Positions 54,693-64,000 are shown, counted from the first letter of the stretch. The stretch is 64,000 nt of DNA from Hyphomicrobium denitrificans ATCC 51888 (GCF_000143145.1 NC_014313.1:2666001-2730000), one strand, 5' to 3'. The notes: generated by a model not told the origin, from the sequence alone. Translations and numbers: made by a program.

Positions 54693-56132
54693 ATGGGCAA
54701 GCCGACGGGTTTTCTCGAAATCGATCGCGCCGAGCGCACATACCGGCCGGTCGAGGAGCGTCTGAAGCACTGGAAGGAGTTCGTCGAGCCGCTGGCGGAA
54801 GCGAACATCAAAGGCCAGGCGGCGCGCTGCATGGACTGCGGGATTCCGTATTGTCACAACGGCTGTCCGGTGAACAACCAGATCCCCGACTGGAATGATC
54901 TGGTCTATCACGGCGACTGGAAGACGGCGGCGCAGAACCTCTATTCGACGAATAACTTTCCGGAAGTGACGGGCCGCATTTGCCCGGCGCCGTGCGAAGC
55001 ATCGTGCACGCTCAATATCGACGACAAGCCGGTGACGATCAAAAGCATCGAGTGCGCGATCGCCGATCGCGCCATCGAGGAAGGATGGTTGCAGCCGCAG
55101 CCTCCGCACAAGAAGACCGGCAAGAAGGTCGCGATCATCGGGTCAGGCCCGGCTGGGCTTGCGGCCGCGCAGCAGCTGGCGCGCGCCGGTCACGACGTGC
55201 ACGTCTATGAGAAGAACGCGCGTCCCGGCGGGCTGCTCGTTTACGGCATTCCGGATTTCAAAATGGAAAAGACCGTGATCGCGCGGCGCGTGAAGCAGAT
55301 GGAGGCCGAGGGCGTCACGTTCCATTGCGGCATTCATGTCGGGCAGGATCTGTCCGCGAAGTATCTCGAAGGCAAGCACGACGCCGTGCTGCTCGCGCTC
55401 GGCTCGGAAACGCCGTTCGACCTTTTTGCCCAATCACCAGGCCGCGATCTCGAAGGCCTGCACTATGCGATGGATTTCCTGCCGCAGCAGAACCGGCGCA
55501 ATGCCGGCGAACCGCAAAAGCCCAAGACGGAAGAGATTTCGGCGAAGGGCAAGCACGTGATCGTCATCGGCGGCGGCGATACCGGTTCCGACTGCATCGG
55601 CACGTCGTTCCGGCAGGGCGCCAAGAGCGTCACGCAGCTCGAAATCATGCCGGTTCCGCCGACGAAGGAAAACAAAGCTTTGTCGTGGCCGCACTGGCCA
55701 CTGAAGCTGCGCATCTCGACGTCGCAGGCCGAGGGCGCGACGACCGAGTATTCGATTTCGACGACGGGCTTCTCGGGCGAAAAAGGCAAGGTGAAGAAGC
55801 TTCATTATACGCGCGTCAACGGAAACCTGCAGCCGATCAAGGGCACCGAAGGCGCGCTCGACGCCGATCTCGTGTTGTTCGCGATGGGCTTTTCCGGGCC
55901 GGTCGAGGGCGACGTGGTCAAGGAACTGCAGGTTCCGGTCGTGGCGCGCGGCCGCTTCAAGGGTCTCGATGCGACGGATCGCGATTACAAGCTTGGGACT
56001 TCGCCGAAGCTGTTCTGCGCCGGTGACGTTCGGCGCGGGCAATCGCTTGTCGTGTGGGCGATCCGCGAAGGCCGCCAAGCCGCGCACGCGATCGACAAGT
56101 TCCTGATGGGTTCGACGGAGCTTCCGCGCTAA
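54693..56132 (+). CDS. gltD: Glutamate synthase (NADPH) small subunit
   Basis: 479 residues. Supplies electrons from NADPH through FAD and two 4Fe-4S clusters. N-terminal Cys motifs: [22 protein letters not shown] and [15 protein letters not shown] site [37 protein letters not shown] site [17 protein letters not shown]. It closes with APGIVFE-type FAD contact ([29 protein letters not shown]). Operon with gltB. Confidence 0.98.
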   Translation: MGKPTGFLEIDRAERTYRPVEERLKHWKEFVEPLAEANIKGQAARCMDCGIPYCHNGCPVNNQIPDWNDLVYHGDWKTAAQNLYSTNNFPEVTGRICPAPCEASCTLNIDDKPVTIKSIECAIADRAIEEGWLQPQPPHKKTGKKVAIIGSGPAGLAAAQQLARAGHDVHVYEKNARPGGLLVYGIPDFKMEKTVIARRVKQMEAEGVTFHCGIHVGQDLSAKYLEGKHDAVLLALGSETPFDLFAQSPGRDLEGLHYAMDFLPQQNRRNAGEPQKPKTEEISAKGKHVIVIGGGDTGSDCIGTSFRQGAKSVTQLEIMPVPPTKENKALSWPHWPLKLRISTSQAEGATTEYSISTTGFSGEKGKVKKLHYTRVNGNLQPIKGTEGALDADLVLFAMGFSGPVEGDVVKELQVPVVARGRFKGLDATDRDYKLGTSPKLFCAGDVRRGQSLVVWAIREGRQAAHAIDKFLMGSTELPR

Positions 56133-56148
56133 ACGCGGAATGCTTCGT

Positions 56149-56982
56149 TCACCCGAGACGGAGCGCGATTGCGCCGAGCACGATGATGCACGCCGCGGCC
56201 AGCCGCGACGTACCAACGTTTTCCTTCAAGATCACAGCCGAGATGACAGTTCCGAACAGGATTGACGTCTCGCGCAGTGCTGCAACGATTGCGACGGGCG
56301 CGGCCATCATCGCCCAAAGGACAAGACTATAGGCGGCGAGCGTCGCGAGACCGCCGAGCATTCCAACGCGCCAATCCAATCCCGCGCGAACGAACGCCGT
56401 CTTGCCGTGCCGGGCCATGACCCATGCCGCGAGCGGGATTCCTGTCAGCATAAAGACCCACAGCGTATATCCGGCGGGTGATCCGGAAAGCCGGACGCCG
56501 TGGCCATCGACGAGCGTGTAGGCGGCGATGACTGCAGCATTGCAGAGTGCGATCGCGACGCCCTTGCCGTCGCCGCTGCGCCTGAGGCCAACCATGCTCA
56601 AGACGCCGAACGAGATCAGGCTGATGCCGATCCAGGCGGCCGGCGAAAGTGGTTCTCCGAGCGCAAGCGCACCAACGAGCGCCACCAGAAACGGCGCCGT
56701 TCCACGCATCAATGGATAGGTCTGGCTCATGTCGGCGTGGTGGTAGGCGAGCGCGACGAGCGTGAAATAGGCGACGTGGATCAGCGCCGAGGCCAGAATG
56801 TATCGCCAGCTTTCAGCATCGGGTTGCGGGAGAAACGGCAGCGCGACCGCGGCCAAAAACGCGGCCGATGACGCGACCATGATCGTCATCAGGAACTTGT
56901 CGGCAGCACTTTTGACGAGTGCGTTCCAGGCGGCGTGAAGAAACGCTGCGAACAGAACCGCTGTGAAGACGATAGCGCTCAT
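56149..56982 (-). CDS. DMT-superfamily (EamA) permease
   Basis: 277 residues, about ten hydrophobic helices in two EamA repeats. Starts SAIVFTAVLFAAFLHAAWNALVKSAADKFLM; the HAAWNALVK pattern is typical of the subgroup once called 4-amino-4-deoxyarabinose-flippase-like or phosphonate-associated EamA proteins. The second repeat ends VAIVAALRETSILFGTVISAVILKENV. Inner-membrane exporter or importer of a small metabolite, not identifiable. Convergent with gltD, 16 bp apart. Confidence 0.88.
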   Translation of the reverse strand: MSAIVFTAVLFAAFLHAAWNALVKSAADKFLMTIMVASSAAFLAAVALPFLPQPDAESWRYILASALIHVAYFTLVALAYHHADMSQTYPLMRGTAPFLVALVGALALGEPLSPAAWIGISLISFGVLSMVGLRRSGDGKGVAIALCNAAVIAAYTLVDGHGVRLSGSPAGYTLWVFMLTGIPLAAWVMARHGKTAFVRAGLDWRVGMLGGLATLAAYSLVLWAMMAAPVAIVAALRETSILFGTVISAVILKENVGTSRLAAACIIVLGAIALRLG

Positions 56983-57056
56983 CTCATGACTTTAACCCGC
57001 CGACGCGCAGAGGCCGCGGCGCATCGCAGGGGCAACGTTCGTCTGCTACGGCGGAA

Positions 57057-58409
57057 TTAACCGCGCGGCACCGGGTCCGCCGGTTTTGCATCGGTGGTCG
57101 AGTCATTCTTCGGCGGCCAGGATACGTCATCGGCGCGGCCGGGCTTCGGCTGCAGGCGCTCGCCCTTGACGAGCAAGCGGAAGTACGGCGCCTGCGTCGG
57201 TGACAGACGCCCGCGATCACGGTTGCCGGGCGGCGTGATCGAGCTCATCAATGTCAGACCGCCGCCGATCTGGTCGACGACGAGATCGCCGCGCGGCACC
57301 GAGCCTTCGCGCCGCGCCATCAAGGCGACCACGGACGCCGGGATCGCCGGGCGGAGAACTTCGATCGTTTGGGTCTCCTCGCGTCCGTTGCTGCCGATGA
57401 GCCGCAGCGTGATCTTGCCGTTGTCGGCCTTCTGATCGCCCGACGCTGCGCTCGTTTGAGACGGCGGCGTGCCGTCGGTCGCGGTGTTGCGAACGACGGG
57501 GACTTTCGCGTTCGCAGACGCGGCGTCAGCAACGGGCGACGACGGCGCCGGTGTTTTGACCGCGTTGCCGGGATTGATCTTTTCCTGTTCGGCTTCGGCT
57601 CCGAGCAGCGGGACGTTGCGATTGCTCTTGGCTTGCGTCAGATCCGAGCGCAGCTCTTTCTCGACGAAATGCGCCAGCCTGCGATTGCCCGCCGCCGTGA
57701 AATTCACCCCATCGCGCACGCGCAACAGCCGGATCGCGCCTTCGAGGTCAGGCCCGTATGCGGAATATGCGCCGTTTTCGTCGGCGAAGCCCTGATACAC
57801 GTCGATGTACTTATAGCCGTTGAGATAGGCGCGCTCGCGAATGACGTCGTTCATGCGCTGCGCCAGCTCGTTGGCGTCGCCGCGCGCGAAGTTCGGCAGG
57901 CCGACCCAATAGACGCTGGCGTTCTTGCGCTTGAAGGCGCGCATCAGCCTGTCGATGCGCCGCGTGTATTCGGTGATCCAGGCATCGGTGCCGACCTGGA
58001 TGCGCTTGCTGTCGGGATTGCGGAACGGATTGCGGTCATCCTCGCCCGTCATCACGATGGCGATGTTGAGCGGCTGCTCGGAGATCTTCTGTTCCAGCGC
58101 GGCCGTCTTGCCTTCGAAGTCCCACGTCGGGATGTTGGCGATCGGCGTGATCTGGCGCTGAATGTTGAGACGGACGTCGGAGCCGAATGCCTGCACGAGG
58201 CCGCCGAGCAAGCCTTCCGCGAAGCCGTCGCCGAAAACGGTCACCTGGTAGATGTCGTTGTCGGGGAACGGCGACAGGAAGGTCGTGTTCTGCTCCATGT
58301 CGACGGCGTTTGCCGGGACCGGCACGGCCGCGCCAAGCGCGAGCACGAGCGCGACCAGAGGCGCAATCGCCGCGAACGAACGCCGGAGTTTCTGCCAAGC
58401 ATCAGCCAT
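57057..58409 (-). CDS. DUF459 / SGNH-hydrolase-like exported protein
   Basis: About 450 residues from ATG 58407-58409 (MADAWQKLRRSF), chosen because it gives a normal signal peptide ending VPANA and has GAAGG 10 nt upstream. An ATG at 58472 would add 21 residues. The SGNH-like domain runs from VTVFGDGFAEGLLGGL (the GDS position reads GDG) through VYWVGLPNFARGDANELAQRMNDVI to VRDGVNFTAAGNRRLAHFVEKEL, whose Asp and His positions fit the family. The Pro/Ala/Ser-rich C-terminal half is low complexity. The catalytic Ser looks replaced by Gly, so hydrolase activity is doubtful. Follows the lytic transglycosylase gene on the same strand. Confidence 0.82.
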   Translation of the reverse strand: MADAWQKLRRSFAAIAPLVALVLALGAAVPVPANAVDMEQNTTFLSPFPDNDIYQVTVFGDGFAEGLLGGLVQAFGSDVRLNIQRQITPIANIPTWDFEGKTAALEQKISEQPLNIAIVMTGEDDRNPFRNPDSKRIQVGTDAWITEYTRRIDRLMRAFKRKNASVYWVGLPNFARGDANELAQRMNDVIRERAYLNGYKYIDVYQGFADENGAYSAYGPDLEGAIRLLRVRDGVNFTAAGNRRLAHFVEKELRSDLTQAKSNRNVPLLGAEAEQEKINPGNAVKTPAPSSPVADAASANAKVPVVRNTATDGTPPSQTSAASGDQKADNGKITLRLIGSNGREETQTIEVLRPAIPASVVALMARREGSVPRGDLVVDQIGGGLTLMSSITPPGNRDRGRLSPTQAPYFRLLVKGERLQPKPGRADDVSWPPKNDSTTDAKPADPVPRG

Positions 58410-58514
58410 TCGTGCGCGTGCCTTCGCCTCTCCGAAACGCGGTTCAATCTTCAGCGATTCCTGCCGGACCATAGCGCGTCGGCGGCCACTCTCCAACGTC
58501 TCGGCGCGCGAGGC

Positions 58515-59768
58515 TCAGCGATTTGCCTGCGCATTTGCCGAGGCGAGCACCGAATCCGAGGGCCAGCAGTCGATTTTGATGCGCGCAGCCTTCTGATAGA
58601 GCCCGATCTGCTTGCGCGTGTTGGAGCCGATCTTGCCGTCGATCTTGTCCATCGGGTAGCCGAGTTTCTGCAGCTGGACCTGGAGATTGTGAACGGTCGT
58701 CGTTCGCGGCTGCGCAAAGTTCTTCCACGGCGTCACGAAGTTGCCGCCGCCGCGGATGCGGTCGGAAAGGTTGCCGACGAACAGCGCATAGAGGTCGGAT
58801 GTGTTGTAGAGCCGAATGACGCGGAAATTCTGCCCCGCCAGGAACGCCGGACCGTAGGCGCCGCCCGGCATCATCAGATAGGCTTCCTGCTGAAGCTCAT
58901 CGCGCGAGAATGGTTTGCCGCCGGCGCGTTTGAACCCCATGCGTACCCAATCGGCGATGGGACGCGCGTCGGGCGGGCCTTCGAGCGAGCAGTCGGCGTG
59001 ATCCGGCGCGATCACCTCGTAACCCCAGCGCGCGCCGCGTACCCAGCCTTTGCCCTCGAGCTGCTTCGCGGTGAAGGCGAGCGCGTCAGCGACCGAGCGC
59101 CAGATGTCAATCTTGCCGTCGCCATCGCCGTCGATCGCGAACTGCAGATATTCGGTCGGCATCGCCTGCGTCAGTCCGACGGCGCCTGCCCACGACGATC
59201 GCATGTCCGAACGCGGCACGCCCATCTGAAGCATTTTCAAAGCCGCGACCAGCTCCTCGCGAAACTTGTCCTTGCGCTTGCCGGTGTAGGCAAGCGTTGC
59301 GAGCATGCGGATCGCGTCCTTCGGCGGATGATACGAGCCATAGGCCGTCTCGCGTCCCCAGATCGCGACCAGCGTAAAGCGGTCGACGCTGGTCAGCGCT
59401 TCGATGCGCTTCAGCGCCGCTTCGTGATCCTTGAGAAAGGCGCGACCTTGAACACCAAGCTTTTCGAGATAGGGCGCTGACAGATAATCGGCGGCGGTTT
59501 TTGTGAACTCGGCCTGGCCGCTGTTGTCGATCTTCGGGCGGTCGGGAAGATCGAGGTCGGGAATTGTGTAATCGGGCTCGACGCCTTTAAAGGCCGCGTC
59601 GAAGGTTTTGCGGCTGACGCCTGCGGCCTTCGCATCCGGCCAGACACCTTCGACGAACGTCTTGAAGTCTGTCGCCGGGCGCGCGGTGGCCGCCTGACCC
59701 CCGACTATAACTGCGAGGCCGAGGGCGAGCGTTGTGGCAAAACCCTGGATCAATCTGCTCAGCCGCAT
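58515..59768 (-). CDS. Lytic murein transglycosylase, MltB family, with peptidoglycan-binding domain
   Basis: 417 residues. Signal peptide MRLSRLIQGFATTLALGLAVIVGGQAATA. Catalytic domain with the Glu in IWGRETAYGSYHP, then SSWAGAVGLTQAMPTEYLQFAIDGDGDG, which is the MltB signature. C-terminal peptidoglycan-binding domain near residues 345-400: VHNLQVQLQKLGYPMDKIDGKIGSNTRKQIGLYQ. Cleaves the glycan chain to anhydromuropeptides. Its downstream neighbour is the DUF459 protein, suggesting a shared envelope role. Confidence 0.94.
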   Translation of the reverse strand: MRLSRLIQGFATTLALGLAVIVGGQAATARPATDFKTFVEGVWPDAKAAGVSRKTFDAAFKGVEPDYTIPDLDLPDRPKIDNSGQAEFTKTAADYLSAPYLEKLGVQGRAFLKDHEAALKRIEALTSVDRFTLVAIWGRETAYGSYHPPKDAIRMLATLAYTGKRKDKFREELVAALKMLQMGVPRSDMRSSWAGAVGLTQAMPTEYLQFAIDGDGDGKIDIWRSVADALAFTAKQLEGKGWVRGARWGYEVIAPDHADCSLEGPPDARPIADWVRMGFKRAGGKPFSRDELQQEAYLMMPGGAYGPAFLAGQNFRVIRLYNTSDLYALFVGNLSDRIRGGGNFVTPWKNFAQPRTTTVHNLQVQLQKLGYPMDKIDGKIGSNTRKQIGLYQKAARIKIDCWPSDSVLASANAQANR

Positions 59769-60037
59769 CTCGCCGTTATTCTCCCTGATCGGGCATTGTT
59801 CCGATGATGACCCCGATGCTCGGATTTAAGGGCATTTTTGCGGCTCCGCCCGGCTGCCGTCGTTCGAGTTTTATAGGCACATTGATTGCAGCGGCCCGTT
59901 GCGTCTACCCGCGGCGGCAAATTGGCGCTAACAGTCGCCGCCGCCGCGTTTTCCGCACGTCCGCGCGTTAACGGCAGCCGGCACGCTCGATCCATGAGAC
60001 CGCGCTGGCAGCAGATTGATTTTTCCCGGAGCAAGAC

Positions 60038-60931
60038 ATGAACGCCGCGATCAGGCCCATTCGCAAAGCCGTGTTTCCCGTCGCAGGACTGGGGACGCGT
60101 TTTCTTCCGGCAACGAAGGCCGTACCGAAGGAAATGCTGACGGTCGTCGACCGGCCGGTGCTGCAGCACGTCGTCGACGAAGCGCGCGCCGCGGGTATCG
60201 AGCACTTCATCTTCGTCACCGGGCGCAACAAGGCCGTGATCGAAGATCACTTCGACAATCAGTTCGAACTCGAAGCAACGCTGGCGTCGCGGAACAAGAC
60301 GAAAGAGCTCGAGGCTCTGGCGCGCGATCTTCCCGCTGCAGGGCAGACGAGCTTTACGCGCCAGCAAGCGCCGTTGGGGCTCGGCCACGCCGTCTGGTGC
60401 GCGCGCGAGATCGTCGGCAATGAACCGTTCGCTCTCTTGCTTCCCGACATGATCCATCACGGCCGGACGTCGTGTCTCGCGGACATGATAGCGGCTTACA
60501 ACAAGCATGGCGGCAATCTCGTCGCCGTCGCGCCGGTGCCCGAGGATCAGACGCATCAGTACGGGATCGTCGGCGTGAAGGACGCTAAGGCCGACGTTTC
60601 CACGATTACCGGAATGGTCGAGAAGCCGAAGCCCGGAACGGCGCCGTCCAATCTTCACATCACGGGACGCTATATTCTGCAGCCCGACATTTTCTCGCTG
60701 CTGGAGAAGCAGGAGCGCGGCGCGGGCGGCGAAATTCAGCTCACCGACTCCATGATCCGGCTGATGCAGGACGGCAAGCAGCCGTTCCACGCCGTGCGCT
60801 TCAACGGCACGATTTACGACTGCGGTTCGAAGCTCGGATTCCTGACCGCGAACGTGGCGTTGGCGCTGGAGCGCGAGGAGCTTGCGGGCGACTTCAAGCG
60901 CGAGGTTCAGCGGTTGCTCGACGGAGCTTAG
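60038..60931 (+). CDS. galU: UTP--glucose-1-phosphate uridylyltransferase
   Basis: 297 residues from ATG 60038 with GGAG 7 nt upstream. Makes UDP-glucose for exopolysaccharide, LPS and other glycans. Nucleotide-binding motif KAVFPVAGLGTRFLPATKAVPKEMLTVVDRPVLQHVVDEA; later LPDMIHHG, GIVGVKDAKADVSTITGMVEKPKP and GEIQLTDSM. Convergent with the outer-membrane barrel gene 6 bp away. Confidence 0.97.
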   Translation: MNAAIRPIRKAVFPVAGLGTRFLPATKAVPKEMLTVVDRPVLQHVVDEARAAGIEHFIFVTGRNKAVIEDHFDNQFELEATLASRNKTKELEALARDLPAAGQTSFTRQQAPLGLGHAVWCAREIVGNEPFALLLPDMIHHGRTSCLADMIAAYNKHGGNLVAVAPVPEDQTHQYGIVGVKDAKADVSTITGMVEKPKPGTAPSNLHITGRYILQPDIFSLLEKQERGAGGEIQLTDSMIRLMQDGKQPFHAVRFNGTIYDCGSKLGFLTANVALALEREELAGDFKREVQRLLDGA

Positions 60932-60937
60932 TTAAGG

Positions 60938-62605
60938 TCAGCGGCGGAGCCTTACGCCGACGTGGATCTCGTCGCCGACGTAGTCGTTCGGGATGCCGAT
61001 GCCGTCGAAGTTGACGTGCTCGTAGCGGCCGTAGAGCACGGTGTTGCGGTCGGCGAAGTATTCGATACCAAGGATTTCGCGGAACTCGTTGTCGCTGATG
61101 ACGCCGTCCTGCGAATCCTGGTTCGAATAATTGAAGGCGGCGGAGACGACGAGATAGCTTCTTAGCTGGTGGCGAATGCCGATGCTCGCCGAGCGGTAGA
61201 ATGCGCCGCCGACGTCGGCTGTTGTCGTTTCGGATACGTCCGACATGGCGTTGAACAGGATCGACGTCAGCGGCGTGATGCGCCACGTCGCGTTGGCGTC
61301 GATAATCAGGCCATCAACGGGATGCAGTCGGCGATCGCTCGGCGTCTGGACGCCGTAGCCGAGGCTGACTTCGCCGCGCACGATATCGCCGTCGTTGCCG
61401 AATGAAATGCCGAAGCGATAGCGCTCGCCATTTGACGTGCGATTGATGCCGTCGGACTGCGCGGCCTCCGCATAGTCGCGATGATTGACGGCGACTTCGA
61501 AGAACGGCGAAAGCTGCGGCTTCAGCTCCCACATGACGCGCGCGGCTTCCTCGTACTGAGTGTAGTCGCGATCCTGGTTGTTCGTCGTCACGCCTAAGTC
61601 TTGGGTCGAGCCGTAGGTGTAGTCGCTAATGCTGCCGCGCAGCTGCAGCGACAGGCGATTGAACCGCTGATTGTAGGCCGCCTCAGCGCGATCTTCGATG
61701 ATCTTGGCGCGCGTGCCGACCGAACTCGCGTCGAGCGCGGAGCGGTCTTCGAACGATTGCTGACGCGAGATCAGTGCCTGAATGTTGGCGCGGCTCGTGA
61801 TGTCAAGGCGGCCGCGCGCTTCGAGCTGATAGTCGCGATCGTCTTCCGTCGTGTAGTCGTTATAGAAGCTCAAGATGCCGGTGGCGCTGAATTCCAGTGC
61901 ATGGCGCGACCAGTTCGAAACGAGACGCGCCGATGGCACGACATCGAACGCGACATCCGATTTCGCCGAGGGAGCGTGGAAGACATTCGAATAGTAGGAC
62001 GCTCCGAGGTCCAGCTCCGGGAACAGAACGAAGCTGCCGATCCTGATGCCGACTGGATCGTAAGGCTCCTGGCGAAATAGGCGCGCCGTCGTCCGGTTAT
62101 CGGTGATCGGGTTCAGATCCTCGATTTGATAGAGCAGCGGATCGCGGCGCGCGGCGCGCTGATCTGGCAAGTCGATTTCGGCTGGATCGCGCGCGCTTGC
62201 GGAAGAGACGTCGATGCCTTGCGGCGGCGTCAGAGGCTCGCCGTTGGCGAGGTCGCCGGGGTTGGCCTCGCCCGGGTCGCGCGTGCCAGCTTGCGGCGGG
62301 CTTTCTTCGGCATCGTTTTGGTCAGCGGACGAATTCGTGTCGTCCGGGTCGCTCGTATCGTCCGTCGCGGCCGGGTTGCCGTCAGCGTCGGTCGGAGCTG
62401 CGGAAGTGGGATCGCCGCTCTCGCTGCCGTCGGAATTGGCGTCGTCCGATCCGGGCTCGGATGCGTCAGAGGCGGCGGGGTCTTCGATGTTGGTCAGATT
62501 TTGCCGGGCTGCGCTTTGGGCATGCGCGAACCGCGCGCCGGCGGGCACTAAAAGTACCGCTACGACCAAGCTCCAATAAAACCAGCCATGACGCCGGTCG
62601 CTCAT
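60938..62605 (-). CDS. Outer-membrane beta-barrel protein with long acidic N-terminal region
   Basis: 555 residues from ATG 62603-62605 (MSDRRHGWFYW). Signal peptide with cleavage near AHAQ, then about 110 residues rich in Asp, Ser, Glu and Pro (DASEPGSDDANSDGSESGD), then a barrel from about residue 185. Alternating strands and aromatic girdles repeat, for example PELDLGASYYSNVFHA and EFSATGILSFYNDYTTEDDRDYQLEARGRLDI, and it ends with VGDEIHVGVRLRR. This resembles the BBP2 outer-membrane family linked to polysaccharide export. Flanked by galU and kdsD, both envelope-sugar genes. No direct evidence of the substrate. Confidence 0.85.
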   Translation of the reverse strand: MSDRRHGWFYWSLVVAVLLVPAGARFAHAQSAARQNLTNIEDPAASDASEPGSDDANSDGSESGDPTSAAPTDADGNPAATDDTSDPDDTNSSADQNDAEESPPQAGTRDPGEANPGDLANGEPLTPPQGIDVSSASARDPAEIDLPDQRAARRDPLLYQIEDLNPITDNRTTARLFRQEPYDPVGIRIGSFVLFPELDLGASYYSNVFHAPSAKSDVAFDVVPSARLVSNWSRHALEFSATGILSFYNDYTTEDDRDYQLEARGRLDITSRANIQALISRQQSFEDRSALDASSVGTRAKIIEDRAEAAYNQRFNRLSLQLRGSISDYTYGSTQDLGVTTNNQDRDYTQYEEAARVMWELKPQLSPFFEVAVNHRDYAEAAQSDGINRTSNGERYRFGISFGNDGDIVRGEVSLGYGVQTPSDRRLHPVDGLIIDANATWRITPLTSILFNAMSDVSETTTADVGGAFYRSASIGIRHQLRSYLVVSAAFNYSNQDSQDGVISDNEFREILGIEYFADRNTVLYGRYEHVNFDGIGIPNDYVGDEIHVGVRLRR

Positions 62606-62809
62606 TTGCGAGCGCCCCCATGAAAGAATCACGTGAACGCAAACAATTGAACGCGTTCACCGTAGAAACCGTTGGTTAATGTGCCTTTAAAGCCGGGGGT
62701 AAAGCGCGGCTCCGGCATGGCGGCGTCGGCGCGGAATTGATAAGATCAGGGCATGTTTTGCGGGCTCGGCTCAGGACGCGCCTCAACGGGGGAAGGACTC
62801 GTCTCACCA

Positions 62810-63841
62810 ATGACCAAAGTGGTCCCGTTCCGCGGTTCCAGCGCCCGGCCTGCTGCTTCGAGCACAAAGTCAGGCCTCAAAGCCAGTGTCGCTTCGGCGG
62901 TGAGGACGCTCAACCTCGAGTCGGAAGGGCTCGTTCAGCTCGCCAGCGAACTGAACGGCGATCTCGCCGGACCATTCGAGGAGGCGATGCGCCGTCTCGT
63001 TGCGGTCAAGGGACGCGTCATCGTCACCGGCATCGGCAAGAGCGGCCACGTTGGGCAGAAGATCGCGGCCACGTTCGCATCGACCGGGACGCCCGCATTT
63101 TTCGTGCATCCGAGCGAAGCGTCGCACGGCGATCTCGGGATGGTCACGCGCTCGGACTTGATCCTGGCGTTGTCGTGGTCGGGCGAGACGGTCGAGCTCA
63201 AGCCGATCATCACGTATTCGCGCCGCTTTGCCGTGCCGCTGATCGCGATCACGTCGCAGGCGAAGTCGGCGCTCGGCGAACAGGCCGATGTCGTTCTGCT
63301 TCTGCCGCGCACGAAGGAGGCCTGCCCGCACGGGCTCGCGCCGACGACGTCGACGACGATGCAGCTCGCGCTCGGCGACAGCCTCGCGATCGCCCTACTC
63401 GAAGCCCGCGGATTCACCGCGCACGACTTCAAGATTTTCCATCCCGGCGGGTCGCTCGGCGCAAACCTCAAGTACGTCTCGGACATCATGCACAAGGGCG
63501 AACGGCTGCCGCTGATCAAGAGCGGCGAGACGATGGCCAATGCGCTGGTCACGATGACCGAGAAGAGCTTCGGCTGCGTCGGCGTCGTCGAAAAGCGCGG
63601 CCGACTCATCGGGGTCATCACCGACGGCGACTTGCGCCGGCATATGGGCGCTGATCTCGTCCGGGCCAGCGTCGATCAGATCATGACGGCGAAGCCGAAA
63701 ACGATTTCGCCGACGATGCTCGCTTCAGCGGCGCTCGAACTCATCAACGCGTCGTCGATCACGGCGCTGTTCGTGGTCGAGAAGCAGAAGCCGGTTGGCC
63801 TCGTGCACATTCACGACCTGCTGCGTCTCGGAGTCGCTTGA
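62810..63841 (+). CDS. kdsD: Arabinose-5-phosphate isomerase, KpsF/GutQ family
   Basis: 343 residues from ATG 62810; the frame is open to an ATG at 62753 and neither start has an ideal ribosome site. Converts ribulose-5-phosphate to arabinose-5-phosphate, the first step to KDO. SIS domain: GRVIVTGIGKSGHVGQKIAATFASTGTPAFFVHPSEASHGDLGM, then SWSGETVELKPI. Two CBS domains follow (LPLIKSGETMANALVTMTEKSFGCVGVVEKRGRLIGVITDGDLRRH and a second at the end). Confidence 0.95.
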   Translation: MTKVVPFRGSSARPAASSTKSGLKASVASAVRTLNLESEGLVQLASELNGDLAGPFEEAMRRLVAVKGRVIVTGIGKSGHVGQKIAATFASTGTPAFFVHPSEASHGDLGMVTRSDLILALSWSGETVELKPIITYSRRFAVPLIAITSQAKSALGEQADVVLLLPRTKEACPHGLAPTTSTTMQLALGDSLAIALLEARGFTAHDFKIFHPGGSLGANLKYVSDIMHKGERLPLIKSGETMANALVTMTEKSFGCVGVVEKRGRLIGVITDGDLRRHMGADLVRASVDQIMTAKPKTISPTMLASAALELINASSITALFVVEKQKPVGLVHIHDLLRLGVA

Positions 63842-63874
63842 ACGGCGCGGCGTAAGCGGGATCGACGACGGCTG

Positions 63875-64000
63875 TCAGATCCAGCCTTGCAACTCACGCC
63901 GCACAACCGCCTCGATGACGTCTATGCCTTCGGGGCTGTCGTTGAGCGCCGGCAGATAGGCGAATTTCTCGCCCCCGTTCGATTCAAAGTAATGCCGGTT
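63875..64000 (-). CDS. hemH: Ferrochelatase, C-terminal fragment (cut by the window edge)
   Basis: The last 41 codons and the stop are visible. The sequence (FESNGGEKFAYLPALNDS, then a DVIEAVVRRELQGW ending) matches the C-terminus of alphaproteobacterial ferrochelatase, which carries a GGExFxxIPxLNDS block. Ferrochelatase inserts Fe2+ into protoporphyrin IX. Convergent with kdsD, 33 bp apart. Confidence 0.8.
   Translation of the reverse strand, partial: NRHYFESNGGEKFAYLPALNDSPEGIDVIEAVVRRELQGWI

Overview
The window reads as a chromosomal housekeeping segment of an alphaproteobacterium of the order Hyphomicrobiales, most likely Hyphomicrobium or a close relative. This is inference from gene content, since no 16S gene is present. 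Supporting points are the TrcR-like DUF1013 protein, CpdR beside N-formylglutamate amidohydrolase, UPF0335, DUF1244 and DUF1036 proteins, an aa3-oxidase subunit IV gene upstream of a split pntAA/pntAB/pntB, a ROSE-type RNA thermometer on hsp20, mmgR/alpha-r8-like small RNAs, and a MOFRL-type glycerate 2-kinase of the kind used in the serine cycle. GC is high throughout. I see no phage, integrase, insertion sequence, CRISPR array or defence island.

Layout. 1-5.7 kb (minus strand): lspA (cut by the left edge), ileS, ribF and a MaoC hydratase, with a 36-residue basic ORF on the plus strand. 6-15 kb: trcR, a SulP transporter with an XRE regulator, an acyl-CoA synthetase, a zinc-ribbon protein, a CobW/ZTPase-type GTPase behind a convincing Zur box, an exported catalase-like haem protein, and an ArsR/SRPBCC pair. 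15-21.4 kb: two YdcH-like small proteins, the ligase-associated exonuclease and ATP-dependent DNA ligase, purE-purK, and rpsU with a long Gly-rich tail. 21.4-32 kb (minus strand): an alpha/beta hydrolase, a permuted papain-like (YiiX-type) protein, the pnt operon with an extra exported-protein gene inside it, a tiny cytochrome oxidase subunit IV gene, kup and pepF. 32-40 kb: a sigma-54 response regulator, an L,D-transpeptidase, a DUF882 (YcbK-like) protein, oxyR, UPF0335 and DUF1244. 40-47.7 kb: glycerate kinase, DUF1036, pyruvate kinase, a TPR protein, rpmJ, tRNA-Val, cpdR, hutG-like, two tandem small RNA genes and hisN. 47.7-64 kb: a lipase-like hydrolase, ROSE-hsp20, gltB-gltD, a DMT permease, a DUF459/MltB pair, galU, an outer-membrane barrel, kdsD, and the 3' end of hemH.

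How the parts relate. Most genes are core functions: translation, cofactor and purine synthesis, ammonia assimilation, and cell wall and envelope sugar supply. Zinc is a recurring theme: a Zur-box-controlled metallochaperone-type GTPase, an adjacent zinc-ribbon gene with its own perfect operator-like palindrome, a bL36 without zinc ligands, and an IleRS whose C-terminal zinc site is eroded. Oxidative-stress elements (OxyR with two candidate sites 22 bp apart, the catalase-like protein, transhydrogenase) are scattered rather than clustered.

The least ordinary content is non-coding or repeat-derived: two tandem mmgR-like RNAs, two families of short palindromic repeats often arranged as inverted doublets (REPIN-like), and palindromic elements read through in frame inside ileS and the DNA ligase. 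I did not find an unambiguous new multi-gene system. The best candidates for something undescribed are the intragenic palindromes, the extra gene in the pnt operon and the zinc-ribbon gene.
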